Positions 1 through 6,266 of a DNA stretch of 7,897 bases are shown here, piece after piece. The position numbers were made by a program, and so were the translations under genes. How positions within the stretch are numbered: position 1 is the first letter of the stretch; each line of letters begins with the position of its first letter. Source of the DNA: Desulfonema limicola (GTDB lineage: Bacteria > Desulfobacterota > Desulfobacteria > Desulfobacterales > DYRC01). Location: assembly GCA_020718925.1 (NCBI GenBank), contig DYRC01000193.1, positions 1 through 7,897 on the forward strand, given 5' to 3'. The notes beneath the pieces are model-generated. The model was not told where the DNA came from, did not search any database, and saw only the letters and a list, made by a program, of their open reading frames with translations.

Positions 1-18
1 ATTGAAAGGATTCAAACT

Positions 19-228
19 ATGACTCCCGAATTCAGAGAAATCGCAGACAGCATAAGACAGCTTTCTTTACAGGAAAAGGCGTATCTTGCAAAAATGCTGC
101 TTGCGGATATTAAGGAAAAAGAAAGTATCGGAGTAACGGAAATTCCTGAAAAACGCACTTTCGGAGAATACATCGGCAAAATCAGAATGAGCGATGACTT
201 CAATGAACCGTTGCCCGATATATTCTGA
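19..228 (+). CDS. VapB-like antitoxin (DUF2281-type), 69 aa
   Basis: This is a small acidic protein whose role is inferred to be neutralising the PIN toxin encoded just downstream and repressing their shared promoter. The N-terminal half (about residues 1-33) is a predicted amphipathic helical segment. The C-terminal part, FGEYIGKIRMSDDFNEPLPD, resembles the toxin-wrapping tail of short antitoxins that end in 'FG..KG.I.MSDDFDEPL.DF' and partner VapC proteins. The start at 19 is supported by AAAGGA at 6-11, 7 nt upstream. The stop lies 13 nt before the toxin start, as expected for a co-translated pair. The promoter lies outside the window. No classical DNA-binding motif such as AbrB or ribbon-helix-helix can be recognised with confidence, so the autoregulation is family inference. 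Confidence 0.8.
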   Translation: MTPEFREIADSIRQLSLQEKAYLAKMLLADIKEKESIGVTEIPEKRTFGEYIGKIRMSDDFNEPLPDIF

Positions 229-241
229 CTGGGTGAATCTG

Positions 242-628
242 ATGAAATTACTGCTTGATACTCATGTATTTTTATGGCTGAGAAGCGAACCGCACAAATT
301 GTCTTTGAATGTATTGAATGCTTATCAGAACCGTCTCAACAGCGTATATCTGAGCGTTGTCAGCGTATGGGAGATGCAGATAAAACATCAGATTGGAAAG
401 CTTGATCTGAATATGCCGTTAGATCAGATTATCAGAGAGCAGTGTGTTTCAAACAATTTGAAAATTCTGTCGCTGAACTTGGAACATATTTTCGGTTTAC
501 AGAATTTGCCATCATATCATAAAGACCCTTTTGATCGGTTATTGCTTGTTCAGGCACAACTTGAGAATGCTCTTTTAGTAAGTTCGGATAGCATATTTGA
601 ATCGTATGGCGTCAATTTGTTTTGGTGA
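242..628 (+). CDS. vapC: VapC-family PIN-domain toxin, 128 aa
   Basis: This is a probable Mg2+-dependent endoribonuclease toxin of a type II toxin-antitoxin pair; VapC proteins typically cut tRNA or rRNA in the cytoplasm. It is a single PIN domain of normal length. The acidic catalytic set is visible: D6 in LLLDTHVFLW, E44 in SVWEMQIK, D95 and D98 in DPFDRLL, and D116 in LLVSSD. The open frame runs back to 194 inside the antitoxin gene, but the ATG at 242 is preferred. It opens directly on the conserved first strand (MKLLLDTH), is preceded by GGGTGA at 231-236, and avoids an overlap of 35 nt with the antitoxin. All expected acidic residues are present, so the toxin looks intact. The actual RNA target cannot be read from the sequence. 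Confidence 0.9.
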   Translation: MKLLLDTHVFLWLRSEPHKLSLNVLNAYQNRLNSVYLSVVSVWEMQIKHQIGKLDLNMPLDQIIREQCVSNNLKILSLNLEHIFGLQNLPSYHKDPFDRLLLVQAQLENALLVSSDSIFESYGVNLFW

Positions 629-685
629 ATAATGATGAAAACAGACTCATTTAAATCGACATCAGCATGAAAAGGTTAGGGCATC

Positions 686-2326
686 ATGGAACTGATAAAT
701 CAGCATACCAAAGCGATTATGGAAGGGTGCAAGGAGCGGGCGAGGGATGCGGGCTTGCGCTTTCAGGACGAAACCCTTGAGTACATTGTTACCAACCGGG
801 ATTTGATAGAGCTTTCCCCGAAAATTATGATTCCCACGCTGTATGATTACTGGGTTCATGATGTTGAGGTGTTGAAAGAAAAGGGAAAATACGAATTGTA
901 TCCCGGCAACCCTTATGAGACGGTCATCAACACCCGTCCGCCCATTTCTTTTTACAATGATAATAACCCGGACTGGCTGAATGTGATGATTTTTTATCAT
1001 GTTATCGGTCATATTGATTTTTTTCAGAACAACCTGTTTTTCCGGCATACATGGGAATTTGATTTTACGGGGCAGGCATTGTCAGACAAGCGGATGATTA
1101 CAAGGCTTAGGTCTGAAAAAGGGCGGTGGGTGGATTATATCATCGAGTTTTCCAGAAGCATTGATAACTTGGTGAATTATTATAAAGAACTTTCCCATTT
1201 TCACCGCCCCGAAGACACGGGACGCTCCAAGCGGATGGATTTTTATTTTGATGTGTTTCTGCAATCGCACAAAAACGTAAAAATCGGCGAATATATCAAA
1301 GAATTGGAGCGGTATAATAAATGCGTAAAGCAATTCGGCGAACAGGTGGGCGAAGCTGACTTTTTTACGGAAGTTGACCGGCAGCACCCTGAATTTAATG
1401 CAATTTTTAAGAAAAGTCTGGAAAAAAAGCCGGAAAAGCGAACCGATCTGCTCGGATTTCTGATGGAGCAATCTGTATTTCTGAACAAAGAAGAAAACAG
1501 GTGGATGAAGCAGGTTATGGAAGTGGTGAGAAATACCTCTTTGGTGTTTCAGCCTCAGATCCGGACCAAAATTATGAATGAGGGCTGGGCAAGCTACTGG
1601 CATGAAACCCTGTTTTTAAAAGATGACCGGATTAACGGGCATGAGGTGGAATTTGCACGGGTCAATGCGGGCGTTACGTCTATGCCCAGAGTGGGATTGA
1701 ACCCGTATGCGCTGGGAATGCGGTTGTTTTATTTTATTGAGGAATTGGCGGATAAAGGGCAATATTCGCTTGACTTCAGAAAACTGAACGATATTCATGA
1801 GCGCAAAGAATTTGACACCCATACCGGAACCGGCAGAGACTTTATTTTCAAGGTGCGCGAAAATTTCTGTGATTTCACCTATATCAATACCTTTGCGGAT
1901 CAGGATTTTGTAACCAAAAATGATTTGTTTGTGGTGGGGCAGCGGCTTAATCAGGCAAAAATGGTCTGGGAATATTATGTCAAGAGCCGCAAAGCCAAAG
2001 ATTATCGTCAGATGCTTTTTGATTCGCTGTATCACCCGCCGTATATTACGGTGGACGCTGAAAAAACAAAAGATCGCAATCTGTATCTGATTCATCATTT
2101 TGAAGAAAAGCCGCTGGTACAGGAATTTATTCACAACACCATGATGGGCATAGAATTTCTATGGGGCGGTCCTGTGCAGTTGGAAACCAGCGACGTTGCC
2201 TCAATGTCTGAGCCGCCGCCGCGTACGCCGGGGCAGGAAGAACCCAAAGAACCTGAAGTCAAATGGCAGAGAGTGCTTTATACGATGGAAAACCGGAAGC
2301 TTACCAAAAAAACGATTTGGACATAA
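686..2326 (+). CDS. spoVR: SpoVR/YcgB family protein, 546 aa
   Basis: This belongs to the SpoVR family (Bacillus stage V sporulation protein R, E. coli YcgB), whose biochemical function is unknown. Family hallmarks are seen in order: YNDNNPDWLNVMIFYHVIGH (residues 90-109), MNEGWASYWHETLF (297-310), GLNPYALGMRLF (337-348) and a DFVTKNDLF block (407-415). H105 and H109 (HxxxH), with E299, H306 and E307, are conserved-looking and could bind a metal; that is my inference. A proline/glutamate-rich linker (about 505-523) leads to a basic tail, making the protein somewhat longer than YcgB (about 510 aa). The ATG at 686 follows AAAGG (671-675) and AGGG (678-681). No convincing promoter was found in the 57 bp between vapC and this gene. 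It lies 4 nt before a PrkA-family gene, matching the known SpoVR/PrkA association. A sporulation role should not be assumed. Confidence 0.95.
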   Translation: MELINQHTKAIMEGCKERARDAGLRFQDETLEYIVTNRDLIELSPKIMIPTLYDYWVHDVEVLKEKGKYELYPGNPYETVINTRPPISFYNDNNPDWLNVMIFYHVIGHIDFFQNNLFFRHTWEFDFTGQALSDKRMITRLRSEKGRWVDYIIEFSRSIDNLVNYYKELSHFHRPEDTGRSKRMDFYFDVFLQSHKNVKIGEYIKELERYNKCVKQFGEQVGEADFFTEVDRQHPEFNAIFKKSLEKKPEKRTDLLGFLMEQSVFLNKEENRWMKQVMEVVRNTSLVFQPQIRTKIMNEGWASYWHETLFLKDDRINGHEVEFARVNAGVTSMPRVGLNPYALGMRLFYFIEELADKGQYSLDFRKLNDIHERKEFDTHTGTGRDFIFKVRENFCDFTYINTFADQDFVTKNDLFVVGQRLNQAKMVWEYYVKSRKAKDYRQMLFDSLYHPPYITVDAEKTKDRNLYLIHHFEEKPLVQEFIHNTMMGIEFLWGGPVQLETSDVASMSEPPPRTPGQEEPKEPEVKWQRVLYTMENRKLTKKTIWT

Positions 2327-2330
2327 CGCT

Positions 2331-4661
2331 ATGGAAAATATCAGAAATGCTTTGGAGCATCTTGACCGCAGCTTAAGCGAACGGGAGCAGCAGTCCACGC
2401 TTTCTTTTGAAGAATTTTTCAAACTGCTCACGCTCACGCCGTCAACCGTTATCCGCAATGTGTTTCAGGTCTTTCACGACATGATTCACAGTTATGTGGG
2501 CGAAGGCGTTGACGAATATCCCAATGATCCTGAATCTATCAATTATGTCTGGTATGATTGCAGGCGTTTGTTTGTCGAAGGGACAGATCATCCTTTTTTT
2601 GCAGATCGGCTGTTTGCCAACCGGCTGATTAACCATGTCGAAGCACTGAAACGCGGGGCGCAGCAGAACAAGATTTATATCTTTGACGGTCCTCCGGGCT
2701 GCGGCAAAAGTACGTTTTTAAACAATCTGCTGATGAAGTTTGAAGAATACACCAACACAGAAGAAGGCTGGCGATATGAAGCGGTCTGGCGGTTGGATCG
2801 CAAAACACTGGGAAGTTATCCCGAACATGCAAATATTCCGCTGATTGAGCGTCTTTCCCAATTGCTGGCAAGCAGCGCGGACCAGAAAGAAGAAGACAGA
2901 CCATCGGATAAGGAGGGGAACACCTGCATTCCGAACGCGCTGTTGAACGAAGAGCATTCGCCGTATTTTACGGAAAATTACATTGAAGTTCCATGCCCCA
3001 GCCATGATCATCCGATATTGATGATTCCTAAAAATTATCGCCGCTCTTTTCTGGATGATTTGTTTTTCAATGACGAATTTAAATGGAAACTTTTCACGGA
3101 TAAGGAATACGAATGGGTATTCCGGGACAATCCCTGCACGATATGTTCTTCCATTTATGATGCGCTGCTGAATCGGCTGAAAAGTCCGTTCAAAGTGTTT
3201 CAGATGCTTTATGCCCGTCCTTATCGCTTTAACCGGCGCATGGGCGAAGGTATCAGTGTGTTCAATCCCGGTGATAAACCCATGCAGCAGAATATTTTAA
3301 GCAATCCCATGCTTCAGCGCAGGATTAATAATCTGCTCAGAGACAGCAACGAGGTCAAATATCTGTTTTCGCGCTTTGCCAAGACCAACAACGGCATTTA
3401 CGCGCTCATGGACATCAAATCCCACAATGTGGAGCGGCTGATTGAACTGCACAACATCATCAGCGAAGGCGTTCATAAAGTGGAAGAGATTGAGGAAAAT
3501 GTCTATTCGCTGTTCATGGCATTGATGAATCCCGAAGACAAGAAGAATATCGAAAATTTTCAGTCATTTTCAGATCGTATTGAATACATCAATATTCCTT
3601 ATATTCTGGATTTGAACACGGAAGTGGAAATTTACCGGAATATTTTCGGCAAACATATTGACGAGAGTTTTCTGCCCCGGATATTGCACAATTTTGCGCG
3701 GGTGATTATTTCTTCGCGGTTAAATCCCCGATCTGAGGGACTGCTGGAATGGATCGGAGATTCGAGAAAATACAATCTGTATTGCGATGATAATCTGCAA
3801 TTACTGAAGATGGAGATTTATACAGGCTACATCCCGCCCTGGCTTTCGGAAGAAGACCGCAAGCGATTTACTGCCAAGCGCCGGCGCAAAATTATTTCCG
3901 AATCTGAAACCGAAGGCGAAAAAGGCTTTTCAGGGCGCGATTCAATCAAAATCTTCAACGAGTTTTATTCTGCGTATGCCAAAGAAGACAAGCTGATCAA
4001 TATGTCTATGTTGTATAATTTTTTCTTCAAATCCAAGACGTTGATGGAATCTGTCCCGGACGGATTTTTGGATTCGCTGCTCAGATTATACAACTACACC
4101 GTGTTGCAGGAGGTCAAGGAATCGCTCTACAATTACAATGAGGAGCAGATTTCCAAAGATATTCAGAATTATCTGTTTGCCATTAATTTTGAGGTCGGAA
4201 CTTCTCAGACCTGCCGATTTACAGGCGATAAGCTGGAGATCACGGAAGAGTATTTAGACAGTATTGAGAATCGCCTGTTAGGCGTCAGAACCGATAAATG
4301 GCGCAAAGGAGAATTCAGAAAAGAAACGCAGAAAGAATATACCTCCAAAACCCTGACGCAGCAGATTATGATGGAGGGCAAAAAAGTTTCTGAAACAGAT
4401 TTGTATGCCGCGCTGCATGAGCGATATGTCTATAATCTCAAGGAAAAAGTCATGGATCCCCTGTTGGAAAACGAAAACTTCCGTCAGGCTATCAAAGATT
4501 TTGATGAAGAACCGTTTAAAACTTATGATCAGCGGATCAGAGATGACGTAACCTTTCTGATGAACAATCTGTGCAGCCGCTCCCGCTATACTCAGCAGGG
4601 CGCGAAAGAGGTCTGTATTTATGTGATTGACCATGATCTTGCCCGGCGGTTTGCAAAATAG
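2331..4661 (+). CDS. prkA: Long PrkA/YeaG-family AAA serine protein kinase-like protein, 776 aa
   Basis: This is a PrkA-family protein, an AAA ATPase with a C-terminal PrkA domain. B. subtilis PrkA and E. coli YeaG are described as serine kinases and/or stress-related ATPases. Walker A is GPPGCGKS at residues 120-127. CPSHDHP (222-228) matches the conserved '(C/N)..H/D.HP' block of the family, and PCTIC (268-272) supplies a further CxxC, so C222, H225, C269 and C272 could bind zinc. NNGIYALMDIKSHN (from about 353) aligns with YeaG 'NQGIMEFVEMFKA'; the Walker B acidic pair there reads M360-D361. A following block corresponds to the YeaG segment carrying the sensor region. SGRDSIKIFN (534 on) corresponds to the 'GLSTRFAFKI' block and opens the C-terminal domain. 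The protein is about 130 residues longer than YeaG, mostly between Walker A and the CPSHDHP block and in the C-terminal part. The ATG at 2331 was chosen although the frame is open back to 2196. It has only a weak GGA at 2319-2321, so translational coupling to spoVR is likely. Confidence 0.88.
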   Translation: MENIRNALEHLDRSLSEREQQSTLSFEEFFKLLTLTPSTVIRNVFQVFHDMIHSYVGEGVDEYPNDPESINYVWYDCRRLFVEGTDHPFFADRLFANRLINHVEALKRGAQQNKIYIFDGPPGCGKSTFLNNLLMKFEEYTNTEEGWRYEAVWRLDRKTLGSYPEHANIPLIERLSQLLASSADQKEEDRPSDKEGNTCIPNALLNEEHSPYFTENYIEVPCPSHDHPILMIPKNYRRSFLDDLFFNDEFKWKLFTDKEYEWVFRDNPCTICSSIYDALLNRLKSPFKVFQMLYARPYRFNRRMGEGISVFNPGDKPMQQNILSNPMLQRRINNLLRDSNEVKYLFSRFAKTNNGIYALMDIKSHNVERLIELHNIISEGVHKVEEIEENVYSLFMALMNPEDKKNIENFQSFSDRIEYINIPYILDLNTEVEIYRNIFGKHIDESFLPRILHNFARVIISSRLNPRSEGLLEWIGDSRKYNLYCDDNLQLLKMEIYTGYIPPWLSEEDRKRFTAKRRRKIISESETEGEKGFSGRDSIKIFNEFYSAYAKEDKLINMSMLYNFFFKSKTLMESVPDGFLDSLLRLYNYTVLQEVKESLYNYNEEQISKDIQNYLFAINFEVGTSQTCRFTGDKLEITEEYLDSIENRLLGVRTDKWRKGEFRKETQKEYTSKTLTQQIMMEGKKVSETDLYAALHERYVYNLKEKVMDPLLENENFRQAIKDFDEEPFKTYDQRIRDDVTFLMNNLCSRSRYTQQGAKEVCIYVIDHDLARRFAK

Positions 4662-4667
4662 GGGGGA

Positions 4668-6176
4668 TCAGCGAAGCCCGGAGACTTTCTGAAGAATATA
4701 AATAACGTCTGCAAGGCTGATTTTTCCGTCCGTGCTGACAGCGGCGTTTTTGCAGATAAATGAGGCAAACTCGGCGCCGATGCAGACGCGAAGGGCTGTT
4801 ATGGCATCGTTCAAGTCTGTCTTGCCATCGCCGTTGATGTCTCCGGGAATGCAGGTGAGCCACTGACTATCCAGCCAGAGGACTCTTTGTTCTATCCATG
4901 TTTTCAGATAGGCGATTTCCTCATCGTATGTTTTGCCGATGAACTGATTGGGCCAGACATATTTCCCCAGTATGGGCCATCGGGTAAAGTTACGCGCCCG
5001 CGCTTCAACAGCAATGCCGCTCATCTCATCAATTAAGCTGTTTAGTCTCTCTGATTTCAGAATATCTCCTCTCAACACCTGCCACCGGGCGCGTATTGTA
5101 TTCTGAAACGCAGGATCATCTCTGAGCCGCTTCCACCAGAAAGGAATCTGATTATTATCCGAAGAATAGGAAAAATCCGCCTGCCAGCCTGAAATTGAAC
5201 TGCCATTGAAATAATCGGCATTTCCGAAACCCAGATCAAAATCCCAGACAGGTCCCATGGTCAGCTTTCCGCCCTTGCTGTCTTTGTCTTTGAACATGAA
5301 CGTGCTTAAACGGTACCCGTCCACATTTCTTGAAAGCTCATTTATGATCAGAAAATCCGCAAAAGACTCGGTATTGAGCATCGCAGGATAGCCATCTTTG
5401 TAAGCATCGCCTTTCATCAGCGTTTCAAAGCGGTTAATATAATCCTGAATATAGGCTTTCTGCTCTGCCACAATATCTTCCTGTTTCGGATAATGATATT
5501 GGTAGTAAATTTTTTTCCCGTAATTTGAATACGCAGAATACCAGCCCAATGTATCCTGACCTTTCAGTTTGTCAATTTTGATGATATAACCGCCGGTCAG
5601 GTTATCACCGCTGATCGCATCTGTTTTTATAGAAGAAATACTGACACGGTTTTTGCCGCGTTTGATTTTTTCCATCAGCACATAAACGCCTTGGTAATCG
5701 CCGTTAAGCACCACTTCGCAGAATCGGGTTCTGCTGGCGTAATGTCCCATATCATTGGATAGTTTGTAAACTAAGATGTTGCGGATCAGGGTTTTATCCG
5801 TATACGGCGCGGACAATATCCAATCGCTTTCCGCAGGCATGTCCAACAGCGATACATCAATGTCGTTTCCGGCATCATCGCGTGTTTCAACCGCATATTG
5901 TTTTTTAGGAAAATTCTGAGAGCTGCCGCCTCTGACTTCAATGCCGATTTTGCCGTTGTAGCCATTAAACGGATCCGTAAGATAATTTCTGACGCCCTGA
6001 CCATTATAAATAATGCCCATCTGCGCCTCAATTTTGGGTTCATCCGCGATAGTCTGCCCGTTGGTATTAATCACCACTATCGGCAGATCGGAAGAGGTAA
6101 GCAGTTCGTCTGCCGCGCTGATTATCGGCGTCAGACAGAGAAAAAACAGCAAGATCGGATAAATAAAAAGTTTCAT
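4668..6176 (-). CDS. Secreted CotH-family (atypical kinase) protein with dockerin-like C-terminus, 502 aa
   Basis: This is a CotH-domain protein. B. subtilis CotH is an atypical protein kinase that phosphorylates spore coat proteins, and many non-sporulating bacteria carry secreted homologues of unknown substrate. Residues 1-21 form a Sec signal peptide (MKLF..., hydrophobic core, cleavage likely after ISA). CotH motifs are visible in order: EVRGGSSQNFPKKQYAVE (80-97, likely nucleotide-binding Lys91/92), LIRNILVYKLSNDMG (130-144), EVVLNGDYQGVYVLMEKIKR (154-173), NELSRNVDGYR (279-289, D286) and MGPVWDFDLGFGN (307-319, D312 and D314 as metal/catalytic candidates). The tail (445-502) is dockerin-like. 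The start at 6176 is fixed by AGGAGG at 6182-6187 with a 5-nt spacer; the in-frame ATG 10 codons upstream would hide the signal peptide. The gene is transcribed from the promoter at 6193-6222 and its stop is 6 nt from that of prkA. The substrate is unknown. Confidence 0.9.
   Translation of the reverse strand: MKLFIYPILLFFLCLTPIISAADELLTSSDLPIVVINTNGQTIADEPKIEAQMGIIYNGQGVRNYLTDPFNGYNGKIGIEVRGGSSQNFPKKQYAVETRDDAGNDIDVSLLDMPAESDWILSAPYTDKTLIRNILVYKLSNDMGHYASRTRFCEVVLNGDYQGVYVLMEKIKRGKNRVSISSIKTDAISGDNLTGGYIIKIDKLKGQDTLGWYSAYSNYGKKIYYQYHYPKQEDIVAEQKAYIQDYINRFETLMKGDAYKDGYPAMLNTESFADFLIINELSRNVDGYRLSTFMFKDKDSKGGKLTMGPVWDFDLGFGNADYFNGSSISGWQADFSYSSDNNQIPFWWKRLRDDPAFQNTIRARWQVLRGDILKSERLNSLIDEMSGIAVEARARNFTRWPILGKYVWPNQFIGKTYDEEIAYLKTWIEQRVLWLDSQWLTCIPGDINGDGKTDLNDAITALRVCIGAEFASFICKNAAVSTDGKISLADVIYILQKVSGLR
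4671..4844 (-). other. Dockerin-like calcium-loop module of the CotH protein
   Basis: Residues 445-502 of the CotH protein hold two halves of a type-I-dockerin-like fold. The first is a full calcium loop, GDINGDGKTDLNDAITALR (D446, N448, D450, D454, D457). The second is a shortened loop around STDGKISLADVIYILQ (D483, D490) ending in KVSGLR. Three cysteines (C442, C465, C475) flank and separate the loops. In cellulosomes such modules bind cohesins. In Desulfobacterales-type genomes, as I recall, similar tails occur on many exported proteins with no cellulosome. No cohesin gene is visible in the window, so the binding partner is unknown. Confidence 0.8.
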
Positions 6177-6181
6177 TGAAG

Positions 6182-6187
6182 CCTCCT
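6182..6187 (-). promoter_or_regulatory. Strong ribosome binding site of the CotH gene
   Basis: On the minus strand a perfect AGGAGG stands 5 nt before the ATG at 6176. This decides the start: the longer frame beginning at 6206 would bury this site inside the coding region and put the hydrophobic signal peptide 10 residues in. Confidence 0.9.
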
Positions 6188-6192
6188 GATGA

Positions 6193-6222
6193 ATTATCCT
6201 TGACAAGTTCAGGTGTTGTCAA
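6193..6222 (-). promoter_or_regulatory. Putative sigma70-type promoter for the CotH gene
   Basis: On the minus strand TTGACA (6222-6217) is followed after 18 bp by GATAAT (6198-6193). That is a perfect -35 match and a five-of-six -10 match. Transcription would start near 6187, giving a very short leader of about 10 nt that begins at or just before the AGGAGG site. It overlaps the pgi promoter almost completely on the opposite strand. Predicted from sequence only. Confidence 0.6.
6200..6222. repeat. Perfect inverted repeat between cotH and pgi (possible operator)
   Basis: TTGACAA (6200-6206) and TTGTCAA (6216-6222) are perfect 7-bp inverted arms around a 9-bp spacer (6207-6215). Each arm contains the -35 hexamer for one strand. 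The symmetry and arm spacing would also suit a dimeric repressor or activator, but I do not recognise the motif of a known regulator. It may simply be two -35 boxes. Confidence 0.65.
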
Positions 6223-6229
6223 CTATTAA
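6200..6229 (+). promoter_or_regulatory. Putative sigma70-type promoter for pgi
   Basis: TTGACA (6200-6205) is followed after 18 bp by TATTAA (6224-6229). That is a perfect -35 match and a four-of-six -10 match. Transcription would start near 6236, giving a leader of about 30 nt that includes the AAGGA ribosome binding site at 6256-6260. The -35 abuts the CotH-strand -10 (6193-6198), and the -10 abuts the CotH-strand -35 (6217-6222), so two polymerases could not bind at once. Confidence 0.6.
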
Positions 6230-6266
6230 ACCTTGAAAAAACTATCATATTCTTAAAGGAAAAAAT

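Noticed and set aside
194..241. Upstream start of vapC at 194
   Set aside because: It would overlap the antitoxin by 35 nt and add residues before the conserved first PIN strand; the ATG at 242 has its own ribosome site.
629..685. Promoter between vapC and spoVR
   Set aside because: I looked for -35/-10 pairs and sigma54-type sites; TTGTTT at 617-622 has no matching -10 at a suitable distance, so nothing can be supported.
667..777. Short reading frame starting at ATG 667, overlapping the spoVR start
   Set aside because: It is only about 36 codons, out of frame with spoVR, with no recognisable motif. The region is the spoVR ribosome site and early coding sequence.
1082..2134. Long open frames on the minus strand across spoVR (1082-1603 and 1616-2134)
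   Set aside because: They are antisense to strongly conserved SpoVR coding sequence and show no family motifs; they are shadows of its codon bias.
2196..2330. Upstream extension of the prkA reading frame to an ATG at 2196 (45 extra residues)
   Set aside because: The extra part is arginine-rich nonsense overlapping the spoVR coding region in another frame. The ATG at 2331, just after the spoVR stop, begins the family-like N-terminus.
6114..6176. Lipoprotein signal in the CotH protein (Cys at residue 14)
   Set aside because: The residues before the Cys (LFFLC) do not fit a lipobox, and a normal signal peptidase I site follows after ISA.
6177..6206. Upstream start of the CotH gene at 6206
   Set aside because: It would place AGGAGG inside the gene, overlap the predicted promoter and put the signal peptide 10 residues in. 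The ATG at 6176 has an ideal ribosome site.
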